Of a DNA stretch of 62,441 bases, positions 18,379 to 27,576 are shown piece after piece. Origin of the DNA: a bacterium (GTDB taxonomy: Bacteria; UBA8248); the NCBI GenBank assembly GCA_022825065.1, contig JAJDYR010000038.1, positions 1 through 62,441 on the forward strand. Direction: 5' to 3'. Below the pieces are notes generated by a model. The model worked only from the letters and a program-made list of their open reading frames with translations, did no database searches and was not told where the DNA came from. Within the stretch, counting starts at the first letter, position 1. Each line of letters begins with the position of its first letter. The position numbers and the translations under genes are program-made.

Positions 18379-19131
18379 CTAAAAGAGATCCTTGGGTACG
18401 GGCACTTCTTCGTAGTCCTCGGGCCTGAGCGGGTTTTCCGGCTCCATCTCCAGCATTTCAAAATAGTGGTAGGTTTGCCGCAGATGCTGGAAGGCGTGTC
18501 CCAGGGAGAGGATCATCAACTCATGGACGGTGATGGGCCCCATGTAGCTCGATACTTTCGTCGCCAGCGCCTCGCCGCCGTCCGTGAGGAATTCGGTGAG
18601 TCTGCCCTGTATCTCATCCCCGTAGGCGCAGATGTCTTCGGAGGTATCGTAATCGTTCGCCATCGTTTCATACCGCCGAACCATTTCCTCGGTGTATTCG
18701 CCCGATGCGTGGGCCTGCATCACCAGGTCCGGACGCTCGAAACTGTGCCAGGTGAGCTGGCGCAGCGAGCGGGGCCTGCCCGGAGATATCCAGTCGAGGG
18801 TTTCGTATGGTATCTGGCGGACCACGTGGCGCAGGGCGTCGAAGACCATCTCGAAGTAGTGGAGCATTTTTTCGGACGACAAGGGGCCTGCGCCTTCCTG
18901 TTCGATGTCGAAAGCCTCGCAAAGTGCATCCACGTCATAGCCCACTACTACGTTCTCTCCGCGCACGGCGACGGGCAGGGACTTGATCCCGAGTGCTTTC
19001 AATTCCGCTTGGGCCTCTGCGTCGTTCGTGCAGTCTCTGTTGACGACTTCCAGACCGCTGGACGAGAGAAACTCTCTCGTAAGGGCGCAGGTGTATCACC
19101 CGTGGCGCGTATAGACTTTGACGGCTTCCAT
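18379..19131 (-). CDS. candidate selenoprotein: glutaredoxin (UxxC)-DinB fusion
   Basis: Reading the minus strand from ATG 19131 gives 'MEAVKVYTRHG', then TGA (19098-19096), then 'YTCALTREFLSSSGLEVVN' and onward without a break into a DinB-like domain, 250 residues in all. The UGA falls exactly at the first cysteine of the glutaredoxin CxxC motif, giving U12-Y-T-C15. The rest of the fold is present ('IKSLPVAVRGENVVVGYD' is the cis-Pro and GSH-binding part, residues ~45-65). The DinB domain (about 90-250) has candidate metal histidines in 'LTWHSFERP' and 'LGHAFQHLRQ'. GGGAGA lies seven bases before the ATG. A SECIS-like hairpin follows the UGA at correct spacing. Standard gene callers would start at 19002 and lose the redox site. 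Alternative: a Cys codon mutated to stop. Confidence 0.8.
19062..19080 (-). promoter_or_regulatory. bacterial SECIS-like stem-loop downstream of UGA
   Basis: ACGAGAGAGTTTCTCTCGT folds into a perfect 8-bp stem with a GUU triloop (or 7 bp with AGUUU). The stem starts 15 bases after the UGA and the loop about 23 bases after it. The known bacterial SECIS pattern is a stem-loop 16-37 bases after UGA with a G among the first loop bases, so this fits on position, stem and loop G. It lies inside the coding sequence. Confidence 0.7.
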
Positions 19132-19307
19132 CGCTTTTCTCCCAAATGAGCACGTAAGTGATTTCGGTTTGTGGCTGAAGCATAGCAAAACGATGGATAT
19201 GAGAAAAACAGCCTCGTGCGCTTTGGCGAAAAAGGCCGCGTGTTTTACTATCCCGAAATCAAGGCGTGCGCGGTTTGACGTTTTTGGTTTTGAACAGCGA
19301 GACTCCG

Positions 19308-20834
19308 ATGTCCAAGTGGTTCGTGAAGGGTGATGTCGACGGCTTCTTCGGCCTGTGGATGGATAACCTCATCAACCTTCTTCTCATCGTGAGTTTCTTG
19401 AAAGGGTTGTTGGGTTTTTCCGATTCGCTTATCTTCGGGCGCGTTTTGCCCGCCGCGGCGCTTAGCCTTCTGGGCGGCAACCTTTTCTACACCTGGCAGG
19501 CACGGCGTCTGGCCGAACGCGAGGGCCGCGACGACGTGACCGCCATGCCCTACGGTCTCAACACGGTGACGCTTTTCGCGTTCATCTTCTTTGTCATGCT
19601 TCCCGTGAAGCTCAAGACCGGAAGCGCCGAAGCGGCATGGAAGGCCGGGCTGGCGGCCTGTTTTGTGAGCGGGGTGATCGAGACCATCGGCTCCCTGGTG
19701 GGCGGGTGGATCAGGCGGATCGCGCCGAGGGCCGCGTTGCTCTCGGCTCTGGGGGGCATCGCGCTCACTTTCATCTCCATGGATTTCGCGTTCAGAATCT
19801 GGGAGAACCCGCTCCTCTCCATGGTGCCTCTGGGAATCATCCTCGTTCATTATTTCGGCGGATTCAGATTTCCCTTCGGTGTGCCGGGAGGCCTCGTTGC
19901 AGTGGCAGTGGGAGTGGTGCTGTCCGCCGTCATCAGAGGATTTCCGGGCGGAATCCCCGCGCCTGTAGGGCTGGCGCTCCCATCCTTGGCCCTCGATCCT
20001 TTGTTTGACGCTCTTTTTGGTCCGCTGGCGTGGGACTATCTCGCGGTCTCCATCCCCATGGGCCTGATGACGCTGGTGGGCAGCCTGATGTGCCTGGAGA
20101 GCGCGGCCGCAGCCGGTGACAGTTACGACACGGGTAGTTCACTGGCGGTGAACGGCGCGGGTTCACTTCTCGCGGCATGTCTGGGGAGTTGTTTTCCCAC
20201 AACGATATATATCGGACATCCGGCCTGGAAGAAGGTCGGGGCGCGCTCAGGCTACAGCGCCTTGAACGGAACCGTGATGACGATTCTTTGCTTCACCGGC
20301 TCGATTGCCGCCCTCTCGAGGATCATTCCGAGTGAGGCGCTTTTCGCCCTCATGCTGTGGATCGGGGTGATGATGCTCACCCAGGCGTTCCAGGCCGTGC
20401 CGAAGAGTCACGGGCCGGCCGTGGCCATCGGCTTGATACCCGCCATCTCCGCATGGGGGCTGTTGATGGTGGAATCTTCTCTCAGAGGGGCGGGCGCGAC
20501 TTTGTGGAAAGTGGGGCAGGATGCGTTCGCCAAAGTGGGATTCCACCTCGTCGGGATGGTCACTTTGGAGCGCGGTTTTCTTTTCACGTCCATCATTCTG
20601 ACCGCCATCGTGGCCAAACTTGTGGACAAGGAGCCGAAACAGGCGGGAGGATGGGCGCTGGCCGGCGCGGTATTGAGCTGGTTCGGGATCATTCATGCCT
20701 GGCGAATCACGCCCGGGGGCGTCGTCAGCTTCTTTGGTTGGGGGGCGGCGCCCGGCATAGCTGTCGGTTATTTACTGATGGCGGTTTTGTTTTTCTTGTT
20801 CGGCCTGAAACCCCTGGATAAGGTAACATCTTGA
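19308..20834 (+). CDS. NCS2-type nucleobase (xanthine/uracil) permease
   Basis: 508-residue inner-membrane permease with about 12-14 hydrophobic segments. Family segments seen: N-terminal 'GDVDGFFGLWMDNLINLLL', 'RRLAEREGRDDVTAMPYGLN' in the first cytoplasmic/substrate loop, and 'GSLMCLESAAAAGDSYDTG' in the conserved Glu-containing helix. It resembles the AzgA/permease branch of NCS2 more than classic UraA. Start ATG (MSKWF) is preferred because residues before it are not conserved-looking; no strong ribosome-binding site. Divergent from the glutaredoxin-DinB/M20 operon, which fits uptake of a nitrogen heterocycle or its breakdown product. Confidence 0.82.
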   Translation: MSKWFVKGDVDGFFGLWMDNLINLLLIVSFLKGLLGFSDSLIFGRVLPAAALSLLGGNLFYTWQARRLAEREGRDDVTAMPYGLNTVTLFAFIFFVMLPVKLKTGSAEAAWKAGLAACFVSGVIETIGSLVGGWIRRIAPRAALLSALGGIALTFISMDFAFRIWENPLLSMVPLGIILVHYFGGFRFPFGVPGGLVAVAVGVVLSAVIRGFPGGIPAPVGLALPSLALDPLFDALFGPLAWDYLAVSIPMGLMTLVGSLMCLESAAAAGDSYDTGSSLAVNGAGSLLAACLGSCFPTTIYIGHPAWKKVGARSGYSALNGTVMTILCFTGSIAALSRIIPSEALFALMLWIGVMMLTQAFQAVPKSHGPAVAIGLIPAISAWGLLMVESSLRGAGATLWKVGQDAFAKVGFHLVGMVTLERGFLFTSIILTAIVAKLVDKEPKQAGGWALAGAVLSWFGIIHAWRITPGGVVSFFGWGAAPGIAVGYLLMAVLFFLFGLKPLDKVTS

Positions 20835-20889
20835 GTGGACTGGTCCGCGCTCGTTGCGGAAGAGACGCATTTCGTCGTCTGGAGAGGAT

Positions 20890-22410
20890 ATGAAGATGCA
20901 AAATGAATCGGTGTTTGATTTGGTATCCATCGGGGGAGGGGTCGGTGGTCTGGTGGCATCAGTAGGTGCCGCGCAACTGGGGGCCAAAGCCGCGCTCGTG
21001 GAGAAAACGAAGCTCGGCGGCGATTGCCTGAATTATGGATGCGTACCCTCAAAGGGCCTGATCCGCTCGGCCAGGCTGGCGGCGCAGGCGCGCTCGATGC
21101 CCGAGTTCGGGATTGACGTTAGCGATGTGCGGGTCGATTTCCCCCGCGTCATGAAGCGCATGAAGGCGGCCCAGGCCCACATCGGAGAGCACGACGCGCC
21201 CGAGCGCTTCGAGGGCATGGGCATCGAGGTGATATTCGGCGATGGCGCCTTTACAGGTCCCGATACGTTTCAGGTAGGGGACAGGACGCTCCGGGCCAAG
21301 CGGTTTTTGCTGTCCATGGGAAGCTCTCCCTTCGTGCCGCCCATCGCCGGTCTTGATAGCGTGCCCTATCTCACGAACGAAACCGTTTTCGATTTGGAGG
21401 AGTTGCCGAGACGCCTGGTGGTTCTGGGAGCGGGACCTATTGGCCTGGAATTGTCACAGGCATTTCAACAACTCGGCGCCGATGTGGAAGTGCTGCAAAG
21501 CGCGCCGAAGCTTTTGCCGAGGCTCGATAAGGAAATGGCCGAAATACTTGCCGATTCCTTGACGAAATCCGGCCTCAAACTTCACTTCGACGTGAACACG
21601 CAAAGAGCCGAGAAACGAGGTGATGAGATTTTTCTCGAGGCCGATACGCCATCGGGAAAAAGAGAATGGGTATGCGATCAACTGCTCATCGCGACCGGCC
21701 GATCACCCAACGTGGGTGGGATGGACCTGGAGAAGGCGGGCGTGAAGTACTCTCCGCGCGGCGTGGAGACGGATGAATATCTCCAAACCTCGAATCCACG
21801 CATATTCGCCGCCGGTGACATCCGGGGGCAGTACCTCTTCACTCACATGGCGGAGTATGAGGCGGGTGTAGCGCTCAGGAACATGTTATTCAGCGCGCCT
21901 TTCGGCATCTCGCTCCCGTTTCTCAAGAAAAAGACGAACTATGAGGCCGTTCCCTGGACGATCTACACGACGCCCGAGGCAGCGCACGTCGGCTTGAGCG
22001 AAGCTGACGCCGAAGCCGCTTTGGGGGCGAATCGCATGCAAGTGTTGCGCTTTCCGATGAGCCGGGTGGATCGCGCCGTACTGGACGGGGAAACGGAGGG
22101 AATTTGCAAGGTGGTGTGCGACGAGAAGGGCAGGCTTTTGGGGGCCGATTTGGTGGGGCCGGCGGCGGGAGAGATATTGCACGAATTCGTGTTGGCCGTT
22201 CGAAAGAAGATGCACGTCAAGGAGGTAGTGGATACGGTTCACGTGTATCCCACCCTGGCGCAGGTGAACAAAAGGGTGGCTGGCCGCTATTATGCCGAAA
22301 AGCTTTTCACACCAGCCTTCAGGAAGAAGATGCAGCGCGTGTTCGGGCTTAAAGGCAGCGTTGAGGTGACCGACCCCGCCGAACTCAGCGGGCACGGCGC
22401 GGAGGAATAG
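20890..22410 (+). CDS. FAD-dependent disulfide oxidoreductase (MerA/Lpd family)
   Basis: 506-residue class I pyridine-nucleotide-disulfide oxidoreductase. FAD fold 'SIGGGVGGLVA' at 14-24, redox disulfide 'GGDCLNYGCVPSKGL' (C46 and C51), NAD(P) fold 'VVLGAGPIGLELSQAF', second FAD site 'RIFAAGDIRG', and dimer-interface motif 'HVYPTLAQVNKR' in place of the Lpd 'HAHPTLSE'. The tail lacks the CC pair of mercuric reductase, so mercury reduction is not supported. Could use a low-molecular-weight disulfide, glutaredoxin or lipoamide. ATG start has GGAGAGG upstream. Lies 55 bp after the permease and converges on the zincin gene. Possible but unproven E3 for the PDH genes at 23-27 kb. Confidence 0.88.
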   Translation: MKMQNESVFDLVSIGGGVGGLVASVGAAQLGAKAALVEKTKLGGDCLNYGCVPSKGLIRSARLAAQARSMPEFGIDVSDVRVDFPRVMKRMKAAQAHIGEHDAPERFEGMGIEVIFGDGAFTGPDTFQVGDRTLRAKRFLLSMGSSPFVPPIAGLDSVPYLTNETVFDLEELPRRLVVLGAGPIGLELSQAFQQLGADVEVLQSAPKLLPRLDKEMAEILADSLTKSGLKLHFDVNTQRAEKRGDEIFLEADTPSGKREWVCDQLLIATGRSPNVGGMDLEKAGVKYSPRGVETDEYLQTSNPRIFAAGDIRGQYLFTHMAEYEAGVALRNMLFSAPFGISLPFLKKKTNYEAVPWTIYTTPEAAHVGLSEADAEAALGANRMQVLRFPMSRVDRAVLDGETEGICKVVCDEKGRLLGADLVGPAAGEILHEFVLAVRKKMHVKEVVDTVHVYPTLAQVNKRVAGRYYAEKLFTPAFRKKMQRVFGLKGSVEVTDPAELSGHGAEE

Positions 22411-22415
22411 AGCCG

Positions 22416-22994
22416 CTACACGCCGAAATCCTTGATTTTCGGTTCATCAAGGCCCAGAGCGTGGCCGATTTCATGCAGCAGCAGATCGCCTATCTTCGCT
22501 CTGTAACGCTTCGGGTCTCGCCGACATTCGCTCTTGACGACAGAAGCGTATATCTCTATCGCGTTCAGGCGGGGAATCCACACGGCGACGGGGTAGCATC
22601 CTACTGCGCGTACGATTTCCGGCGGCGGGAGCGCCAGCAGCCGGACGGGTATGCCCCGGGCTTCGATTTCCCGCGCCATTTGCGGATGAATATCCTCCTT
22701 GATGACGTCGTCGAGGATATGTTCCATCAGGAGAACCTCTTCTTCCGATACTTCCGGAAAGAAAGACTCCATGAATTCGACGAGCGCTGCTTCATCCTCG
22801 GGGATCTCGGGCTCTTGGGGAGGGAAGAGAGCGTTTCTGTATTCAGAGAGCCTGGCGCTTCCCATGACAACGAAGAAGATGATCGCTCCCAGCGCGATGA
22901 CGCCCGCAAACCAGGCCAAACCGACGAGGGGTTTGATGTAGGGTTTCCACCACCAGTATTGCAGAAAATTCCAATCACCCAAAAGATTCGTCAT
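22416..22994 (-). CDS. membrane-anchored zincin-like metalloprotease (PF06262 type)
   Basis: 192-residue protein with an N-terminal transmembrane helix (~24-46), an acidic linker, and a small zincin domain with 'LLLHEIGHALGLDE' (H174-E-x-x-H178) near the end, the layout of the MMP37/zincin_1 family in which the third ligand follows the motif. The TM anchor is an addition to the usual short soluble form. Substrate unknown. Its stop is 5 bp from the stop of the flavoprotein gene, so the genes converge; the start is 144 bp from the E2 stop. Confidence 0.75.
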   Translation of the reverse strand: MTNLLGDWNFLQYWWWKPYIKPLVGLAWFAGVIALGAIIFFVVMGSARLSEYRNALFPPQEPEIPEDEAALVEFMESFFPEVSEEEVLLMEHILDDVIKEDIHPQMAREIEARGIPVRLLALPPPEIVRAVGCYPVAVWIPRLNAIEIYASVVKSECRRDPKRYRAKIGDLLLHEIGHALGLDEPKIKDFGV

Positions 22995-23138
22995 CTATGA
23001 GGCATCCAAAAGATAGGCTGGAATGCTCCAGGAGGTTCCATTGGATGGTGGAGGAGTTGAACAATCCGAAAAGTCCGCCGGGGCTGATTTCGCCGTCGCG
23101 ATTATCAAATCAGCCGAATCGTGTCTCCGGTGGGCGGT

Positions 23139-24545
23139 TCAACCCTCGAGACTCATGAGCATGGGTTCTTCCAGTGCGTCGGCCACCCACCGCAGGAATT
23201 TGACGCCATCCGCACCGTCGATGACGCGGTGATCGTAGGAAACCATGAGCGGGAGCATCAGGCGCGGCACAAATCTCTCCTCGTCTTTCATCCATGCCGG
23301 TTCCATACGTGCCCGGGAGACGCCGAGAATCGCGACTTCGGGCCAGTTCACTATCGGAGTGAAATACGTGCCGCCGAATCCGCCGAGGTTCGTGATGGTG
23401 ATGGAGCCGCCCTGCATGTCGTCGGGGGCGAGTCTTCGGGAGCGCGCGCGTTCCGCGACTTCGCCCAGTTCCACCGACAGCTCGATGATGTTCTTCTTGT
23501 CCGCATCACGAATCACCGGAACGAGCAAACCATTTTCGGTGTCCACGGCAACGCCGACGTGAACATAGTTTTTGTAGATGATCTCTTCTGCCTCCGCATC
23601 CACGCTCGCGTTGAATTGCGGGAAGACCTTGAGGGCCGAGGCGATGACTTTGATGAGAATGGCGGTGACGGTGAGTTTTCCGCCTGCCGCCTCCGCTTTT
23701 GGAGAGAATTTCCTTCTTAAATCATCGAGTTCGGAAATATCGGCTTTTTCGCATTGTGTTACGTGGGGGATATTCGTCCACGCGCGGGTGAGATTCACGG
23801 ATGTCGCGCGACGGATTCCCGACATCGGTTCGCGCTTAACCTCTCCCCAACGGGCGAGGTCGGGCAGTTGAACGGGTACGCTCATCAGCGCGGGAGCAGG
23901 CGCATCCGGTACGGCGGCGCCTCCTTGCGCCGCCACGAATTGCCTGACGTCTTGCGCGGATATCCTGCCTCCGATTCCGCTGCCCGGCACTTCGCTTATT
24001 TCGATGCCCGCCTCCCGAGCGATTCTGCGTACCGAGGGCGCCGCGGGCGCGGGCGTTTTACGGCTCTTTGGCGCAGGTGTTTCGGCAGTCTCCGGTGCAG
24101 GTGTCTCAGGTGGCGCCTCTGCGGGTTCCAGCGAGTACCCTGCAGGTTCGGACTCTGGCGTGGCAGTGTCTTCGTCTTTTGCTATGGGAGAGGGGGGCGG
24201 TTCATCTATCAGCATGGGCTGGGGTTTTTCCGTGTCCGCCGGATCGTCGGTGTCTGAAGAGATGTCCTCAAAATTCTCTTCGCCCAGAGTAGATTCCATG
24301 GCAGCGGCGCTTTCTTCGATGACGAGGATGGTTCCTCCCACTTCGGCGTCGTCGCCGGGTTTGAGATGAATTTCCGTTATCGTGCCTTCGACGGAGGAGG
24401 GGACTTCGATAAGCGCCTTGTCGGTTTCGACTTCGATGACCGACTGATCCACCTCTATGGTTTCTCCCACGTTCACCAAAACGGCGATCACTTTTCCTGA
24501 CGTGATATTTTCCCCGAGCTCGGGGAGTTTGAGTTCGATGGTCAT
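23139..24545 (-). CDS. aceF: pyruvate dehydrogenase E2, dihydrolipoamide acetyltransferase
   Basis: 468-residue E2 core. One lipoyl domain (1-78) with lipoylated Lys43 in 'ETDKALIEVP'; long Ala/Pro/Glu linker (80-168); peripheral-subunit-binding domain (170-205) 'VRRIAREAGIEISEVPGSG'; then the acyltransferase domain with the active site 'YDHRVIDGADG' (His439, Asp443). Only one lipoyl domain, against three in E. coli. The gene follows aceE by 21 bases on the same strand, so E1 and E2 are cotranscribed; no E3 gene is adjacent. Confidence 0.95.
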   Translation of the reverse strand: MTIELKLPELGENITSGKVIAVLVNVGETIEVDQSVIEVETDKALIEVPSSVEGTITEIHLKPGDDAEVGGTILVIEESAAAMESTLGEENFEDISSDTDDPADTEKPQPMLIDEPPPSPIAKDEDTATPESEPAGYSLEPAEAPPETPAPETAETPAPKSRKTPAPAAPSVRRIAREAGIEISEVPGSGIGGRISAQDVRQFVAAQGGAAVPDAPAPALMSVPVQLPDLARWGEVKREPMSGIRRATSVNLTRAWTNIPHVTQCEKADISELDDLRRKFSPKAEAAGGKLTVTAILIKVIASALKVFPQFNASVDAEAEEIIYKNYVHVGVAVDTENGLLVPVIRDADKKNIIELSVELGEVAERARSRRLAPDDMQGGSITITNLGGFGGTYFTPIVNWPEVAILGVSRARMEPAWMKDEERFVPRLMLPLMVSYDHRVIDGADGVKFLRWVADALEEPMLMSLEG

Positions 24546-24566
24546 GGAACTCCCTCGGGTTTTGAA

Positions 24567-27368
24567 TTAGGACATCATCGGGTTGGTTTTTTCGGGGTCG
24601 ATATCCAGGTCTTTCATGGCTTTGTTCACGAGTTCAGGATATATCTTTTTATCGCGCGCCAGGCTGTACATGGTGGCGAGTACGATGTAGCGCGCGTCGA
24701 TTTCAAAGAAATCTCTCAGCGAAGCTCTCGACTCGCTTCTTCCGAATCCCTCGGTTCCCAGCGAAATCATGGGCCTGGGCACCCACTTCGAAATCGAATC
24801 GGGCGTGGCCTTCACATAGTCCGAGGCCGCCACGCAAACGCCGGACGCGCGAGCAAGGCATTGCGTCACGTATGGGGTTTTCGGTGCGGAATCCGGGTGC
24901 AGCATGTTCCATCGCTCGACTTCGAGAGCGTCTCGCCTGAGTTCCTTGTAACTCGTGACGCTCCATACATCCGCTGAAATCGAATAGCGCGTCTCCAGCA
25001 TTTCCTGCGCCTTGAGCACCTCGTTCATGATGGTGCCGCTGCCCAATAACTGCGCTTTGAGGCCCGAGTCCGTCTCGGAGCGCTTGAAGAGATACATGCC
25101 TTTCAGTATCCCTTCCTGCGCCCCCTCCGGCATGGGCGGCATGGCGTAGTTCTCGTTGTAGGCGGTGAGGTAATAGAAGATTTTCTCCTGTTCCTGGTAC
25201 ATTCTGCGAATCCCGTCCTGAATGATCACCGCCATCTCGAAGGCGAAAGCCGGGTCGTATGTGAGCAGATTTGGCACGGGATATGCCAGATGGTGGCTGT
25301 TGCCGTCCTGGTGCTGGAGTCCTTCCCCGTTCAGGGTGGTTCTGCCGGCCGTCCCCCCGATCAGGAAGCCGCGCGCGCACATGTCCGCCGCCGCCCATAT
25401 CAGATCGCCGATGCGCTGAAAGCCGAACATGGAGTAATAGATGTAGAACGGGATGGTGTTCACGCCGTGGGTGGCGTAGGCGGTTCCGGCGGCGATGAAA
25501 GAAGCCATCGAGCCCGCCTCGGTGATTCCTTCTTCGAGAATTTGTCCGTCTTGCGCTTCTTTGTAGTACAGGAGGCTGTCGCGATCGACGGGCTCATACA
25601 ACTGTCCGGCGTGGGAGTAGATCCCGATTTGGCGGAACAAGGCTTCCATGCCGAACGTTCTGGCCTCATCGGGCACGATGGGAACGATGAGTTTGCCCAG
25701 TCCCTCGTCGCGGAGCAGCTTGCTCAGGACCCTGACGAACACCATGGTCGTGGAGACTTCGCGCCCATCCGTACCTTGCAGGAACTCCTCGAATAACTCA
25801 TCAGGCGGCGGTTTGAGCGACGTGGAAATGCTCCGCCTTGCGGGAACATACCCGCCGAGTTTTTCCCGTTTTTCTTTCAGGTACCGGATTTCGGGGCTAT
25901 TGTCCGGTGGTCGGTAAAACGGCGCCTCGGCCACTTCTTCATCGGATATCGGAATCTCGAAGCGCGTGCGGAATTCCTTGAGTTCATCCTCGTTGAGCTT
26001 TTTTTGCTGGTGGGTGACGTTCCGGCCCTCGCCGCCCTCTCCCAGGCCGTATCCCTTCACTGTTTTCGCGAGGATGACCGTGGGGCGGTCCCTGCATTCC
26101 ATGGCGGCCTGGTAGGCGGCGAACACCTTTTCGGGGTCGTGCCCCCCGCGGCGCATCCGGTTGAGTTGCCCATCGGACAAGGTGTCGGCCATCGCTTTGA
26201 GCCGCTCGTCGCCGCCGAAGAAATGCTCGCGCAGGTAGCTGCCCTCCTTGACCTTCTCGACGCTGTATTTCTGGTATTGGCCGTCGACCGTCTCGTTCAT
26301 CCGCTGGAGGAGCGCGCCCTCATCGTCCATCGCCACGAGGGGGTCCCAGTCGTCTCCCCAGATGACCTTGATGACGTTCCATCTCGCGCCCCGGAAGGCG
26401 GCCTCGAGTTCCTGGATAATTTTGCCGTTGCCCCGAACCGGGCCGTCCAGGCGCTGCAAGTTGCAGTTGATGACGAAAACCAGATTGTCGAGTTTTTCCC
26501 GCGCGGCGAGGGTGATGGCGCCCAGCGATTCGGGTTCGTCCATTTCGCCGTCGCCCAGGAACGCCCATACCTTCTGGCCCGTCGCGGGCTTGAGGCCGCG
26601 GTCTTCCAGATAGTGGAGATACCGCGCCTGGTATATCGCCATGAGGGGGGAGAGTCCCATCGATACCGTGGGATATTCCCAGAAATCAGGCATCAGCCAG
26701 GGATGCGGGTAGGAGGAGAGCCCGCCTCCGTCCTTGAGTTCTCGCCTGAAGTTCTCGAGATTTCTCTCCGTCAGGCGTCCCTCGAGGAATGCTCTGGCGT
26801 AGATGCCGGGCGCGCTGTGGCCCTGAAAGTAGACGATGTCGCCGCCCGAGGGGTGCCTCTTGCCCCGGAAGAAGTGGTTGAACCCGATTTCGAGCAGCGT
26901 TGCGGCCGATGCGTAGGTGGAGATGTGCCCGCCGATGGAGGCGTCCTCGGTGTTGGCGCGCACCACCATGGCCATCGCGTTCCAGCGGACGAGGCTCTTG
27001 ATCCGCCGCTCGAGCGCCCGGTCACCGGGGAAGGGGGGCTGTTTTTCCAGGGGGATGGTGTTGATATACGGGGTGTTCGCCGAAAACGGGCGGACGACGC
27101 CCGCGCGCACGGCGTGAACCTGTAAATGGCGGAGGAGCGTCTTGGTGCGATCGGGGCCTCTGGTCTGGAGCACGTAGTCGAGCGATTCGAGCCACTCGTC
27201 GGTTTCTATCCTGTCGAGTTCCGTTTCATGCGCCGGAGCGGACGCGCCCGCCGAGTCGGGCAGATACCTCGAATCGCCGGAGCCGTCCTTTTGAGCCCCG
27301 TTCGTCGACAGGGATGAGCCGTTCTCACCTACCGGGACTTCCCCGATTTCCTGAGGATTCCTCTCCAT
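24567..27368 (-). CDS. aceE: pyruvate dehydrogenase E1 component, homodimeric type
   Basis: 933-residue thiamine-diphosphate enzyme that decarboxylates pyruvate and passes the acetyl group to lipoyl-E2. The ThDP motif runs from 'GDGEMDEPES' (272-281) to 'NCN' (301-303). Conserved AceE segments include 'GGHISTYASAATLLEIGFNH', 'FQGHSAPGIYARAFLEGRL' and 'AGRTTLNGEGLQHQDGNSH'. The N-terminal ~45 residues are low-complexity and poorly conserved in appearance, but the first ATG has GGAGA upstream, so I keep it. First gene of the aceE-aceF unit; the upstream 1.1 kb is intergenic repeat-rich DNA. Confidence 0.95.
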   Translation of the reverse strand: MERNPQEIGEVPVGENGSSLSTNGAQKDGSGDSRYLPDSAGASAPAHETELDRIETDEWLESLDYVLQTRGPDRTKTLLRHLQVHAVRAGVVRPFSANTPYINTIPLEKQPPFPGDRALERRIKSLVRWNAMAMVVRANTEDASIGGHISTYASAATLLEIGFNHFFRGKRHPSGGDIVYFQGHSAPGIYARAFLEGRLTERNLENFRRELKDGGGLSSYPHPWLMPDFWEYPTVSMGLSPLMAIYQARYLHYLEDRGLKPATGQKVWAFLGDGEMDEPESLGAITLAAREKLDNLVFVINCNLQRLDGPVRGNGKIIQELEAAFRGARWNVIKVIWGDDWDPLVAMDDEGALLQRMNETVDGQYQKYSVEKVKEGSYLREHFFGGDERLKAMADTLSDGQLNRMRRGGHDPEKVFAAYQAAMECRDRPTVILAKTVKGYGLGEGGEGRNVTHQQKKLNEDELKEFRTRFEIPISDEEVAEAPFYRPPDNSPEIRYLKEKREKLGGYVPARRSISTSLKPPPDELFEEFLQGTDGREVSTTMVFVRVLSKLLRDEGLGKLIVPIVPDEARTFGMEALFRQIGIYSHAGQLYEPVDRDSLLYYKEAQDGQILEEGITEAGSMASFIAAGTAYATHGVNTIPFYIYYSMFGFQRIGDLIWAAADMCARGFLIGGTAGRTTLNGEGLQHQDGNSHHLAYPVPNLLTYDPAFAFEMAVIIQDGIRRMYQEQEKIFYYLTAYNENYAMPPMPEGAQEGILKGMYLFKRSETDSGLKAQLLGSGTIMNEVLKAQEMLETRYSISADVWSVTSYKELRRDALEVERWNMLHPDSAPKTPYVTQCLARASGVCVAASDYVKATPDSISKWVPRPMISLGTEGFGRSESRASLRDFFEIDARYIVLATMYSLARDKKIYPELVNKAMKDLDIDPEKTNPMMS

Positions 27369-27576
27369 ATCCGGCGCGTCTCCAAAGGCAGCATGGTATG
27401 CCTCGAATATATCATGTTCAGCCCATGAACGAAAACGCCTTGCGGCGACGCGCGGTCGGCTTGCGGTCCGCTCCTCCCGGCCCCGGGCCGGAGGGCGGGC
27501 TTCTCGCGGGAGCTTGCGGCGCCCGGTGGGCAGATGCGGGGAATTGCGGGCTGCTGCGGGGTGCGAAAAAACTTTT

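Noticed and set aside
20890..22410. Mercuric reductase assignment for the flavoprotein
   Set aside because: The C-terminal cysteine pair and N-terminal metal-binding domain of MerA are missing and there are no other mer genes.
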